Shown here: in pieces, positions 25,407 to 37,233 of the stretch
Numbering within the stretch: position 1 is the stretch's first letter
How the letters are laid out: the number at the start of each line of letters is the position of its first letter
DNA from: Ursus arctos
Taxonomy: Eukaryota; Chordata; Mammalia; Carnivora; Ursidae
NCBI RefSeq assembly: GCF_023065955.2
Contig: NW_026623008.1
Location: 14,538,501 to 14,602,500 of the forward strand
Reading direction: 5' to 3'
DNA: 64,000 nucleotides
Notes under the pieces: model-generated
What the model was told of the DNA's origin: nothing
Seen by the model: the letters and a program-made list of their open reading frames with translations, nothing else
The model's database searches: none
Made by a program: the position numbers and the translations under genes

Positions 25407-25784
25407 TTTAAGATTTTATTTATTTGAGGGACACCTGGGTGGCTCAGTCGGTCTGCCTTGGGCTCAGGTCATGATCCCAGGGCCCTAAGATTGAGTCCTG
25501 CAACAGGCTCCTTGCTCAGCGGGGAGCCTGCTTCTCCCTCTGCCTGACACTCTCCCTGCTTGTGCGCTCTCTCTCTCTCTTTCTCTTTCTCTGACAAATA
25601 AATAAATAAAATCTAAAAAAAAAAAAGATTTTATTTATCCGAGGGGGGGGGAGAGCACGAATGGGGGGAAGGGCAGAGGGAGAGGGAGATGCAGACTCCC
25701 CACTAAGCAGGGAGCCTGATGCAGGACTCTTGGGATCACTACCTGAGCCGAAGGCAGATACTTAACCACTGAGCCACCCAAGTG
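25407..25784 (-). mobile_element. Can-SINE interrupted by a forward Can-SINE
   Basis: A reverse SINE whose first part (25407-25427) is separated from its main body (25644-25784) by the forward SINE at 25428-25624. Lies in the unassigned provirus interior. Confidence 0.87.
25428..25624 (+). mobile_element. Can-SINE nested in another SINE
   Basis: Flanked by AAGATTTTATTTATTTGAG and its near-copy AAGATTTTATTTATCCGAG (two differences), the target duplication within the host SINE. Confidence 0.88.
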
Positions 25785-27279
25785 CGGTGGGGGATGTGGG
25801 GGTGTGTGTTAAACCATTAGAAAGTTCTAAAGCACATGCCTAAGTGAGATTAGGGATCATTAAAGACCTGATAAAGGCAAAACATAGAAACCGGTTTTTA
25901 TGGGCAAAGAAAAGAAAAAATGACTTTGCTTGCATTTTCCATCAAGAGCAGACCAACAATTCAACTTTGTCTTTTTAACTGAGAGAAAGCAGACTGTCAA
26001 TCTTACACCAATGTGCCTTAAAATCCATTTACTTCAATCTTAGTCCGTCCTGACACCTAAAATTCCTTTCCAGAGATTTCCCTTCACAAACTTTCTACAG
26101 CTTTCCTTTGCATTCAGATTTTGTCCCAAGCCATTTCTTTCCAAACAACCAGTCTTATTTAGGACAAAATTACCTTAATTTACCTTCAACAAAAATGTGT
26201 TTCCATTCCTTATGCCTTTCGTATGCGTACAGAGTTGCTTCCCTTAGTTCCATCAACCTTAATTCCATTTAGCAGAATTTTAACTCTTAGAAACCTTAGT
26301 CGAACTACTTAGTGAAGATAAGTAGTAACCAGTCGCGGACTGCCACACCAGAAGTCTTTGGATGGCAAACCTACAGATCTCTTAAGCTCAAAGCATGGCT
26401 TTTTCTAAGGACTTCAGTATCCTTAGTTTCTTTGCAATAAGAAGTCAAAAGCGCAAACCTACATTCGGCAATCGAGCGCTAAACTCCCTTCTATTTGGAA
26501 AAGACCTAGATGTCCAATGAATTCAATCCCACTTATCATCCGAGCACAACTTCAACGTTTCAGGTTACCAAAGATTTTGAAAGCTGTCTTGATAATTACC
26601 CACGAAAGCTTTGAGACGGGCAGGATTAACCATCACTTTAAGTCATCATTTTAAAGCATCGTATTGCAACAGAGATAATAACAGAAGCTTAGTTGACCTT
26701 CAGTAGATCTTGGTAGAATAAAATTTTCAATTGGTTTAAACGCTGAATTATGTTCCACCTGGGTCCACTTAAAAGTCATTCAATTTGTTCCCCATTGTAA
26801 ATTTTTACCTGGGGCCCCGGTGGGGAAATCCGAAGGGGGTGGTGTATGAGGCAGCACCCAAGGTGGTGCAGAAACAGGACGAGCGGGTGGGGGAGGGGGA
26901 GACAGAAGAGGCGAAGTGCAACCAGAAGGCAGAGGGAAAGGGTTCCTGATTCTAAGGCTTAGCCACTTGGACAGAGGAGCAGACGCCAAGTTTTTTTCTA
27001 CCAACTGATGGAATGAGGCAGTCCATGTCAGGCTGGAGAAGACGGGGAATTTCCCCGAAACAAAGGGAGTTTCGGCAGCTGCTTGGGACTATTCCTTAAA
27101 GTCCCCGTCCGGAGGTAGACTAACCACAGTTGGCTCCAATTATAGCCATTAACCCGGGCAATGAGTAAGGGAGAAGCCCCCACATCTATTAGGAGGATCA
27201 GAGAGAGTCAGCATCCCCTTGTCTGGGATGGCCTGTTTCTTCTAGCAACATGGGTTCTACTGGGAGGAGGCCTATTTAG

Positions 27280-27720
27280 ATAATTATCATTCAATTGATC
27301 AGGAGGGACCCTTTAAGCCAATGACAACAGGGGAGGTGGTCTTAGCATGTCCTCTTTTTCCTCCAGAGGCCCATACCTGGGGGTCAACTTCAACCTCTGT
27401 TAGAGGGAGACATAAAAACTCTCCCGGGGCCACACTATACAGTAGTCGTCATCTGAGCCAAGATACCTCTTCCCAACGAGGGTGTCGGGCTTTCAGGCAT
27501 GATTAGAAATGAAAGAGTGAATATTATCTCTTCCCAGACACAGCAGAGGGCCTCCAAAAAGTCAAGACTTCTCCCAAGACACCCCTCGCTATAACCTTAT
27601 GAGCAGCGAGGCCACCGGGTTTGGAAAGGAGGGCAGAATTAGGTGGCCCCTGTGTCCAGAAGGAAACTGATTTTGTTTCTTCCCATCTCCAGTGGGACCC
27701 GAGGCTCCTATGTGGTGATA
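27280..27720 (-). pseudogene. Retroviral protease relic (start of pol)
   Basis: Minus strand at about 27663-27642 encodes LLDTGAT, the aspartic protease active-site motif, followed at once by a stop codon. Further down, in other frames, MPESPTP and the DILS-like turn typical of gammaretroviral protease C-termini are visible near 27500-27450. Multiple stops and frameshifts disable it. After about 27280 I no longer recognise pol, and neither a YVDD/YMDD box nor integrase motifs are seen. Confidence 0.75.
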
Positions 27721-28441
27721 ATCTTCTGTGCGACAGGGGCAGAGAGTTGGAGCCCCGAGCCCCCATCAATCTTGTTGGATCCCTTTGAGAAGGGGACAGG
27801 ATCCCAGATCTTTGTTCATGAGGACAGTCACTTCCAGTGGTCTCCTTTGCATGTAGGACAGGGCTGTGGCGGCTTTGGGGGGCATTCTCGTTTGAAGTGC
27901 CCGATTTGCCCGCATTTATAACAGGCACCTGGCGTTCCTCAGGTGGACTACAGGTCTCGTCCTTTAGGGCCGCCACTAGAAAAATGGTTTTCTTTTGGTC
28001 TCTCCTTTCCCTCTCCCAGGCCCCCTGTGGATCTCTATTAAAGGAAGATGGAATCAGCTATCTTCAGGAGGGTATCTGGGGAGTTGTCTGGACCTATGGC
28101 CATCTTTTGCAATTTTCTTTGAGTATCAGGAGTCGATTGAGTTACAAACTTATCCTTTAATATTATTTCTCCCCCTGGAGTACCTGGGACTAGAGGGGTA
28201 TATCATATTAAAGCCTCTCTCAGTCTCTCTAAGGTAGAAGGGGTCTCCAGGGACCCCTGAGCTACATGGGCCAGCTTGGAATAGTTTTAAGATTTAGCCC
28301 CAGTTCTCTCTAATCCTTCTAAAACCCATGCCTGAAAGTGTTTTTGACTTCAGATTATCACAACTATCATAGTCCCAACTGGTGTCTTCTAGACAAATCT
28401 GTTTACCAGTTGGGCAAGTCTCTTCACCTACTTGTGTTACA

Positions 28442-28909
28442 GGGTTTTTTCCTCTGTCGGTGCCCCAGGGTTCTTGGTCACCCCACTTCGAAGAATGAAG
28501 AGGTAGACCAGACAAGAGTGGTGGGCAGCAAAGCAAGGTTTATCGAGCAAGAGCAAAGGGGTCGTACAAAGCTCCAGAGGAGGGAGGGGGCCTGAGAGGG
28601 CCGCCACCAGAATTTCTAAGTCTGGGGGTTTTATGGGCTTGTTGGCAGGCTTTTTCATCTGATTAACCTTCCCTGCACCTGTCATCCAATCAGGTTTTTG
28701 TCACATGGGAAAGGGTGGAGGGCTCCTTCCAGGGTGGTGTAAAATCCTTTGAAGGGTGGTTTCCTCTTAGGGTGGGGACCCTTGTCCCTGCCTGCCTGCC
28801 TTCCAGCTCCCCTTCGTCACTCCTATTCCCTCCCCATAGGCCATCGTGTGTTCATCCCCAAAGGTTCCAGCAGCCCATGGGACAGCTTGCTTTTCTGTAA
28901 GACTCTACA
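28442..28909 (-). repeat. Solo LTR of a second ERV, inserted in gag
   Basis: The 5-bp direct repeat TTACA (28437-28441 and 28910-28914) flanks a 468-bp segment that interrupts the capsid relic. On the minus strand it starts TGTAGAGTCTTACAG and contains TATA-like CCCATAAAACC and, further on, GCTCGATAAACCTTGC and CTCTTCATTCTTCGAAG, an arrangement typical of class I LTRs. It bears no similarity to the host provirus LTRs, so it belongs to a different family. Confidence 0.75.
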
Positions 28910-29030
28910 TTACATTTTCCCAATGTAATTCAAACATTTGAGTTACATTCTGAAAGACTTCGATATATGGGTCAGGGTTATTGGCGAATTTGCCCAAATC
29001 CCTTTTAATCTGTTCAGAATCTTGGAAAGG

Positions 29031-29190
29031 GGGATGCCTAGGTGGCTCAGTTGGTTTAAGCATCTGCCTTTGGTTCCCAGGGTCCTGAGCTCCTTGCTCA
29101 GTGGGGAGTCTGCTTCTCCCTCTACCTGCCAGTCCCCCTGCTTGTGTGCTCTCTGTCTCTGACGAATAAATAAAATCTTTAAAAAACAAA
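29031..29190 (+). mobile_element. Can-SINE in the provirus capsid relic
   Basis: Head GGATGCCTAGGTGGCTCAG; flanks AATCTTGGAAAG and AATCTTGGAGAG. Antisense to gag, which it cuts. Confidence 0.87.
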
Positions 29191-29740
29191 AATCTTGGAG
29201 AGAGAATGGTATGAGTACCTTAACTGGGCCAAATTCGCTAGGCATCTCAGTTCATGGACATAACCAGCACACTGTTTTGTCATTGGGAAGACTTTTGGTC
29301 TCAGACATCCCCAGATAAGGATGACAAGAAGGCTTGGAGGGTGGTACCACCCGGGAAGGAACCTCAGGGAATGAGTTAGTAGGTATTTGCTTCTCTTAAT
29401 CATTTATGGAGGCCAGGAGAGTGGGGCCCAATTTATAGGTCTTGCATAAATCTGCCTGCTTTCACAGAACAACAACAACAACAAAAAATCCTGCACAGAA
29501 GGAACTTCCTCCCATTTACCCTCTCTTCTACAATATAGATCTAATTGTGAGATAGTATTATATTTAATACTTTCCCCTCTGGGGGGCCAAACTTCGCCAT
29601 CCTCCAGGCAACATTGAGGCCAGGCCTGAGAACAGAAAAACTTCGTACATTTCCTTTTAAGCATCTGTGGATCAAACTTTGCCCACTTTTTCAGGATGTA
29701 TTCCAAAGGAGTCCCCGCGGAGGATGGTGGGCTTCCCATC

Positions 29741-31524
29741 TCGAGATCCCGGTAGGAGTCCGTTGCCCCGGTACCTGTTACAGAGAGCGACTATGAAGGC
29801 CTCCCTACATATCGGCTCTCTCTCATAAGCCCAGGCGTGCCTTAGCTTGCATACCCGATGTGAGAGGAGTGGCATAATATCTTGGGTTGAGGAAGGACCA
29901 GGCTGGCAGGAGTACCTCTGGTCACCCGATCCCCCTGGTTTCCTCTGGATTTCTCGGAAAGTCTGGCCTAATCATGAGGGGCTCAACGAGGTCAACAGTT
30001 TAAACTTTGATATTCTTTTAGAAGGCTAAGAACGCAAGCGGAACAGTTAGGGTCTCTCAATGAGAGGCGTGTGCTGCTTACGGATGAGGCCTCCCCAGGG
30101 TGTGACCCCCCCTCCCAGGGCCGTCTGCATCCTTTTATATGTCTTGGAGACCCCAACGTCACCAATGGTGACCAAAGGGCAGGTTCAGAGCACTGGATTG
30201 CCAATCCTTATGTGTGTCCCCCCCCAGATGAACCTTGGACAGAGTAGGGGAAATGCTTTTTAATGACCTCATTCTTCAGAGCTTCCTTGATTGAACTCTC
30301 ATTGTTTGGTCATATAAATTTGCTTACAGCCCTAACCCCATGGTGTCTAGTCCATCAGGCTAATTATGAGCCAATTTCAATTACATTTCCTCCACTTACT
30401 CCTTGGGTGCTTTTTCCGTCCATATATCTGATGTACCATTTGCAAGTATGGCCCTGTTGAGGGGCCCTGAGATTTAGCATCATTATAATTCCATATTCTT
30501 GTTGTTGGAACAAGAAAGTCTCAACTATATGACCCCTTAAAGCCCCAGCCACTAACGCAACCAATCGAGGAATTGGCGGGGGGGTTTGCAATTCCCTCCT
30601 TAATGCCCAAAGTATTCCAAGGGGAGTAAATGTCCAGGAAACATGGGGCTGCCTCCAGTTTGTCATGCAAGGAGTTAGCTCTAATCCTGCTTGCCAATAA
30701 TTCGGGTTTTAATTCCTGACTGTGGTTAAACCTAAATTGTACCTAACAGAAAAATCTATGTCTTACCAGGCAGGAAAAGGTGAGGAAAAGGTTGTTCCTC
30801 CTAAACTAAGTTCTCATGAAAGACACTTTTTTTTTTTTTAAGATTTTATTTATTTATTTGACAGAGAGAGAGAACACAAGCAGGCGGAGTGGGAGAGGGA
30901 GAAGCAGGCTTCCCGTAGAGCAGGGAGCCCGATGCGGGGCTCGATCCCAGGACCGTGGGATCAGGACCGAACCAAAGGCAGACACTTAATGACTGAGACA
31001 CCCAGGTGCCCCATGAAACACACTTTTAAATGAAAAAGTCTTATATCTACATAGGCAATACCCTTCGCTCAGGTGACAAAGTCGGCGGGACCACTTTCAG
31101 AACCGTTGAACCCATGAAATTCCTAGGTGCTTAGAGAAGGAACTGCAGAGGATAAAAAGCGATTCTAAATCCTGAAATGAATCTCTGATTGGGAGGGTGT
31201 ACTGAGTATCGGGCGTTGGAAGGGCCCTACTATGAGCAAAGTCCCTGAGGTGGGAGAAAGCCATTTAAGAAAAAGTCAATGAACAGAAAGCAGCACTGGG
31301 TAGGGTTAGGCCAACATTCCCTTCTTTTAAGGAGGGGGGATTGACCAAACCTTTGTCCAGAAGCCTGTCACCTGAGACTTAAGACCAAAGGCTACACTAT
31401 TCACTTTTAACTGGCCGACAGGTGCCTGATTTTGTTGTTTATTAAAAGAAGAGGTTATCCAAGGGAAAGACGTCTCCCAGGAAAGGAAAGAGTCTGCTTT
31501 TATTCACCCTTCTGGTGGGAGTGT
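29741..31524 (-). other. Provirus leader between primer site and gag
   Basis: About 1.8 kb, including the reverse SINE at 30831-31011, separates the primer binding site from the matrix start. A minus-strand frame at 30666-30364 (100 codons) is open, but I do not recognise its product. Nothing else is assignable. Confidence 0.5.
30831..31011 (-). mobile_element. Can-SINE in the provirus leader
   Basis: Flanks CATGAAAGACACTTTT and CATGAAACACACTTTT (one difference) mark the target duplication. Confidence 0.88.
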
Positions 31525-31542
31525 TCCCAGGTTTTGGCACCA
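31525..31542 (-). promoter_or_regulatory. Retroviral primer binding site, tRNA-Phe type
   Basis: The minus strand reads TGGTGCCAAAACCTGGGA, three bases inside the 5' LTR end. The complement of the mammalian tRNA-Phe 3' end is TGGTGCCGAAACCCGGGA. The two mismatches are both of the kind produced by CpG decay (CG to CA and CG to TG). This supports an ERV-F-type (phenylalanine) assignment. Confidence 0.82.
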
Positions 31543-31545
31543 AAA

Positions 31546-32231
31546 TGAAGCAGGAGAGCGAGTTTCTAATACCATGGAGTCAAAGAATGAATCTTGTGGA
31601 TGAAGGAGCGTGAGCAGAGCTGTTGAATTTTATTTTATTATTATTTTTAAAGATTTTATTTATTTATTTGACAGAGAGAGAGAGCCAGAGAGCACAAGCA
31701 GGGGGAATGGCAGAGGGAGAGGGAGAAGCAGGCTCCCCACTGAGCAGGGAGCCCAATGCAGGACTCGATCCCAGGACCCTGGGATCATGACCTGAGCTGA
31801 AGGCAGATGCTTAACCAACTGAGGCACCCAGGTGCCCGCCATAGAATTTTATGAAGCAAGGGTACAGAAAAAGCTCTCAGAAGTGAGAGGGGTCCCAACT
31901 GGGTCGCCAACCTGGGCCTCCACCAACAGTCTTTTATTTAGAACTGACCAGGGAGCCTGTGGCCTTAACAGTCCTGTGACATCTTGGTTTGAGTAAGGAC
32001 TGGTGATAACGTCTTTAATGGCTTACTTCTTCTTTGGGGTCTGGTCATTCTTTGTGGTCACAGTGTGACTGCCATAAAAAGACCCCACCTCTAATGCCCA
32101 GGGCAGGGTGATCTGGTTTGTTCCCCTTATCTCTGGTTTCTTTGGCCTTAGCATTTCCGGGATTTTTGGTGAGCCTGGTCTTGTAGCCCCCTACCTACCC
32201 TTCCCTGCCTCACCCCGCCTGTCCCTACTCA
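31546..32231 (-). repeat. Provirus 5' LTR, interrupted by a SINE
   Basis: It begins TGAAGCAGGAGAG on the plus strand and ends CCTACTCA. It is the partner of the LTR at 22540-22999 and is longer only because a reverse Can-SINE (31632-31837) lies within it. It abuts the primer binding site on its left with a 3-base spacer, which fixes it as the 5' LTR of a minus-strand provirus. Confidence 0.88.
31632..31837 (-). mobile_element. Can-SINE in the provirus 5' LTR
   Basis: Reverse copy interrupting the LTR at the sequence GAATTTTA, which is repeated on both sides. The undisturbed site is visible in the 3' LTR near 22615-22630. Confidence 0.9.
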
Positions 32232-32385
32232 TCCGTAAAACATGGGCAGTAATCTCGGCTGCATCTACTTCATGGTAAGGATAACATGAACTCATTCAAA
32301 TCATGTGTGTAGCACAGGGCCGGGCGCATGGAAAGAGCTTAATAGGAGCTAGCTGTGATTGATTATGAGTAATCGTTTATTGAAT
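32232..32385 (+). repeat. MIR, 3' half, right of the provirus
   Basis: TCCGTAAAACATGGGCAGTAAT followed by ATGAACTCATTCAAATC, GCACAGGGCCGGGCGCATGG and AGAGCTTAATAGG is the standard MIR 3' order. It picks up where the left half stops. Confidence 0.65.
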
Positions 32386-32691
32386 GAAGACGTGAGTTAA
32401 TGTTATCTGAGCTCTAACACGGAGACTCTGGGTGGTCCTCCTCACAGAGGAAAGGCCTGGGGGTGGGGGGGAAGGGCTTTGCGCTCTGACAATCTCCATG
32501 CAACTCGAAATGCCTTTCTTAGATATTCCTTAGGTAGTCCTATTCTTTGAGCTGGGCAATTGACTTTTCTTAATTTTATGTAGAGTGGAGACTAAAGCAT
32601 TTTAGAAAATGTTAATATTATTGTTCTAAAAGTTAGCTCTGTACATGTTTCCAGGACCACTCTCTCCTTCCAGATGGCCACTCCAAGCCCC

Positions 32692-32893
32692 CCCCCTTTT
32701 TTTAAATTTTATTGTATTTATTTGGCAGAGAGAGAGACAGCCAGTGAGAGAGGGAACACAAGCAGGGGGAGTGGGAGAGGAAGAAGCAGGCTCCCAGCAG
32801 AGCAGGGAGCCCGATGCAGGGCTGGATCCCAGGACCCCGGGACCATGACCCAAGCCGAAGGCCGACACTTAACAACTGAGCCACCCAGGCGCC
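32692..32893 (-). mobile_element. Can-SINE
   Basis: Reverse copy with the target duplication CTCCAAGCCCC on both sides (32681-32691 and 32894-32904). Confidence 0.9.
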
Positions 32894-32904
32894 CTCCAAG
32901 CCCC

Positions 32905-33864
32905 TTCTGTCAGGACTTTTAGAACTACTGCTGGTCCCATGCCCCGTTCAGCTGTCCCCATTTGTGACCAAGGGCAGGCAAAGAGCTTTGAAGGGGCCAA
33001 GGCCATAATTTGCCCAGAGGTCATTGAAGTGCTCAGGAGTCCAGCCCAGTCCCAGGTAGGGCTGGGCTTAGCTAATGTGAGTCAAGACAGGGCAGGGGAC
33101 AGAAACAGCACTGCCTGGGGAGGTCTCTGACAGGCCTGATAGGCCAGCAGGGCCTATATCACTTTTCCCTTTGCAATTATACTTGGCTCCCAAAAGCTTT
33201 AGAATTATTTCCGTGTGGAGTGGGTACACATGGTCCCCAGACATCCTTTGTTTTCTTTCCTGGAACCTTAGGAGAGGGGCCCTTCGGAGTAGCTGGGTAG
33301 GGCAGAGATCAAGGAGCTGGGGGAACATTAGGGCTGGTGTCTCTGCCAGTCCTGCTGCAGATCCAGGAAACTGCTCTCCATGCCAAGGGTGCAGAACCAG
33401 AAGAAAATGGCACCAGCAGGCAGGAAAGAGTCAGCTGCGTCTCTGAGGGCTGGATGTGTATAGAAAGGGAGTGGGGGGAACGTGTGAGGGGAGGAGTGGA
33501 GGGGAGGGGAGAGGAAAATGAGGCAGACTTTGCCCAGCTGGGCGTTTGCCTGTATCTCTACGTGGTGAGAACTCTAGGCTAAAGGACGCAAAGATGCTGG
33601 GCTGCATCTGTTTTGCCGGAGATGTCAGCACGCAGGATATGGACATGCTGCCTCATTTCCCCCCCCCTTCTTCCACCTTCCCCCCCTTCCCTGCCCCACC
33701 CTCCATCCAAGCCCTCAGAGAAGCTGCTGATGCACTCCCACTTGCTGGGGGTCTGCGGACGTTTGGACGCCTCTGGACACTATCCGGTGTTCTGCCTTTC
33801 CTATGTGATCTTGGCCAAGTCACTCACAGACAGTGCTCCTGTCGTGATGTCACAGGATCATCTA
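32905..33864. other. Intergenic, upstream of CDA
   Basis: No gene seen. Purine-rich tract GGGGAGGAGTGGAGGGGAGGGG near 33489-33511 and pyrimidine-rich tract near 33656-33710. Confidence 0.55.
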
Positions 33865-34025
33865 ACCATGCTCAGTGTACACACATTATCTCATCTGATC
33901 CTCCTGACAACTCTGCAAGATACTGTTAGTGCACCCAGTTTACAGATGAGAACTGAGGCTGCAGAGACAGGTGGTTATTAATTTCCTAAGGTCACACGGC
34001 TAATAAATGGAAGAACTGGGTCTAC
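33865..34025 (-). repeat. MIR
   Basis: TTATCTCATCTGATCCTCCTGACAAC ... CAGATGAGAACTGAGGC ... GGTCACACGGCTAATAAATGG: reverse MIR upstream of CDA. Confidence 0.7.
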
Positions 34026-34324
34026 TAAACTCCTAATTTCAAGTTCTTCTATAATCCAAGGAGGGGGAACAGAGATGATCACTATCTTCACCACAGCGAG
34101 GAGGAAACTGGCTCAGAGAGGTCAAAGAACCGACCAGTGCGTGTACATGTGGAAAGTGGTGGTGCCAGTATGCAAACCCATTTCTTTGGCTACCAACCCA
34201 CTGTTTATTTTTCCAACAACAACAACAAAAAAAATGAGGAAGCCTGAGTAGACCACCTCAGAGGTTCCCTCCAGCTGAGATACATTTAAATTTTGGGTTA
34301 AGGCAGGAGTCTGAAGGAGAATGA

Positions 34325-35240
<916 letters not shown>

Positions 35241-36214
35241 GTGGGACGGGGAGGGACGTTGGAAGGGGAGGCCATAACTCAAAGCTGGGAGGGACACGGT
35301 TGGTACTTTTCTGAGCCCCCTCCGCGTGGCCCCCGAAGAAGGCTTCCACTTTCGTTAGCAAGCCCTCACCTCTCACCCACTCACCTCCGCGTCAGGCCCG
35401 GTTTTCAATAAAGAAACTGAGGCCCAGAGAGGTGACAAGGCTCGCTCAAGGTCACACGGGGCGCTGTCGGTGGAACCCAGGGCTAGGCTCCCCCAAACCC
35501 TGCTTTCTTCCCATCACCTACTGGGCAAGGAAAGAAATTGAGGAACCCACGGCCAACGGCCGGTGACTTGTTAGTGGAGTTCCGTCCTTGCAGAGGATCG
35601 TGGAGGAAGGAAGCCTGGAGAAGTTTGGGTGACCAGCAGTGAGTGCTGGCCTGGGGCGGGTGGGAAGAGGCGGTGGGAACTGGAGTCAGCACTAATCTCT
35701 TCCTAAGCTCCTGTTCTTTGGTTTGTTGGTTTTCTAGAAAAGCTCCCTTGAACAAAAGTTCAGACTTGTTTTTGCTCAGCTAAGAGGCATTCTCATTCAA
35801 AACAGCGGAGAACTTGGTGAGGAAGTGGCTGGGAAGCCATGCCCCTCCCCACCACTCAGAGGGCAGATGAGAATTGGCACAGGGGGACAGATGGGGACAC
35901 CCAGCCCTGCCACCCAGAATCCACCTCTACTTGGCAATGGCAGCTATTTAAAGGGACAGAGGTTCACATGTGGACATCTAATCCATGACCTCCAATAGCC
36001 TGAGGCCAGTTGTGAGCCGCTCGCCCCCTCTGTGCTCAGCTGTGAGTCTGGCTGGGGGCCCCCACCTCCCCTTGTAAGGTGCCCCTCCTGAGTTCTCCTT
36101 GCTGTTCATGTTACCTCTTGTCTTGGAGGTTCTGTCCCATTTCATGAGTCACCTGGGTCTTAAACCTCTTTGAGCGGGAGAAGTAACCTTGAGTGAGTGC
36201 TAGTGTGTGAAAGG

Positions 36215-36365
36215 ATAGTGAAGAATGTTATCCATTAAACCTTATAACCCCTCAAGGCAGTTTTATATCACAGGGAAGGAAACAGGCTCACAGCTAAATG
36301 CCCAAGATCCAGAGCTGGGATTCGAACCCAGATTTCCCCTGACTCAAGTTGTCTACTCTGTGGGG
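36215..36365 (-). repeat. MIR in CDA intron 1
   Basis: AAGGAAACAGGCTCACAGC ... CAGAGCTGGGATTCGAACCCAG: reverse MIR. Confidence 0.65.
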
Positions 36366-37233
36366 AATCAAGACTCTGTGTGTCTTGTGGGAATTCAGGC
36401 CTGGCCTGGTGGTTCAGATGACTATTAAACATTAACCACCACCACAAACAACGCCCCGGCTCCTGAGGCTTGAACGTTGAATCAGCCATTGGCTTTTTCC
36501 AACGCCTCCTTGCCTGAATTCATTCATTCAACAAATATTTGCTGAGCACCATGACATCCTAGGTAAAGTGCCAAGTACCAGGGATATCGCAATGAGCACA
36601 AATGACATAGTCTCTGCCCTCCATGGAGGTCCCTCCTCTTACACAGGTCATGGTTCGAAAGGGAAGCCTCAACCAATGACCGTAGGAGTGAATAAATGAG
36701 GTGAGCAGGAGTGTGGCCTATCTAAATTGCAGGGAAGAACCTGGTTGTGCAGTGGGGATTTAGGGAGGCCCTCTGGGATGGGGTGAAGGCTCTGAACTTA
36801 GAGGCTCCTGGGTGTGAATCGTGGTGTTGCTGTTTTATCAGCTGTGTGATCCTGGGCATTACACTTCACCCTGATATGTCTTATGCATTTGTAAACTGAG
36901 GATCCTGCACCCACCTTTCCGGATGGCCGTGGACAGAGCTAGTTTGCCTAGCCTGACATGGCACCAGGGTCCTCCCGGATGGTTGGTGCCTGTGCTGATC
37001 AGCTGTGGAATCCTCAGGTCGAGAGCTCATGCCTATAAAGTGATTAGCACAGTTTCTGCCCACAGGAAGGATGCCACAAATGGTGGCAGCTTCTTCTACT
37101 ACTAATGGCATTTTTATATTATTACTATTTGGAGGCAGATTGTGGAGGACTTGTGAAGGCCAAGCATTGACGGAGATTTGATGAGTTGGGAAGATAGGGA
37201 ACCAGGAACGTTATTAAGAAGAAGAGTAACATG

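Larger units (their letters stand above)
23441..27000. other. Unassigned AT-rich interior of the provirus
   Basis: About 3.5 kb between the env TM relic and the protease relic. Apart from a nested pair of Can-SINEs (25407-25784) I recognise nothing: six-frame reading shows only short, stop-rich frames and none of the usual pol motifs. A proline-rich minus-strand frame lies at 27004-26780. It may be pol/env too decayed to read by eye, a recombinant interior, or another old insertion. Confidence 0.6.
27840..29740 (-). pseudogene. gag relic: matrix, capsid and CCHC nucleocapsid
   Basis: Matrix: the frame at 29739-29404 (minus) has an MG start and the gamma-type blocks TPLEYILKKWAKFDPQ and YNTISQLDLYCRREGKW. 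Capsid: a piece with NPDPYIEVFQNVTQMFELHW lies at about 29010-28915, cut off from upstream sequence by a forward SINE (29031-29190) and from downstream sequence by a solo LTR (28442-28909). More capsid C-terminal sequence follows at about 28340-28040 with stops and frameshifts. Nucleocapsid: one zinc knuckle [14 protein letters not shown] at 27923-27882, spacing C-x2-C-x4-H-x4-C. The single knuckle and matrix type are gammaretroviral. Structural proteins can no longer be made as a unit because of the insertions and breaks. Confidence 0.85.
22540..32231 (-). mobile_element. Endogenous gammaretrovirus-like provirus, ERV-F type, decayed
   Basis: Two related LTRs in the same orientation bound the element. 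Read on the minus strand the order is 5' LTR (31546-32231), primer binding site (31525-31542), long leader, gag (about 29740 to 27840), protease relic (about 27720-27280), an unassigned AT-rich block, env transmembrane relic (about 23440-23107), polypurine tract (23010-23000) and 3' LTR (22540-22999). The primer site matches tRNA-Phe, and the matrix and TM relics look like class I (gamma) retroviruses; ERV-F/Fc elements are known in carnivores. Reverse transcriptase and integrase are not recognisable. Stops and frameshifts are frequent, and a solo LTR and SINEs interrupt it, so it is not coding-competent. It inserted into an older MIR whose halves flank it; the flanking 4 bases are TCCT (22536-22539) and TCCG (32232-32235). 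Confidence 0.88.

Noticed and set aside
29404..29739. Matrix frame as a host gene
   Set aside because: It lies in the correct order behind a primer binding site in a provirus and is not followed by intact capsid.
1..34000. FAM43B or another CDA neighbour
   Set aside because: FAM43B is a single long exon of over 300 codons; no such frame is present, so it must lie outside the window or elsewhere.
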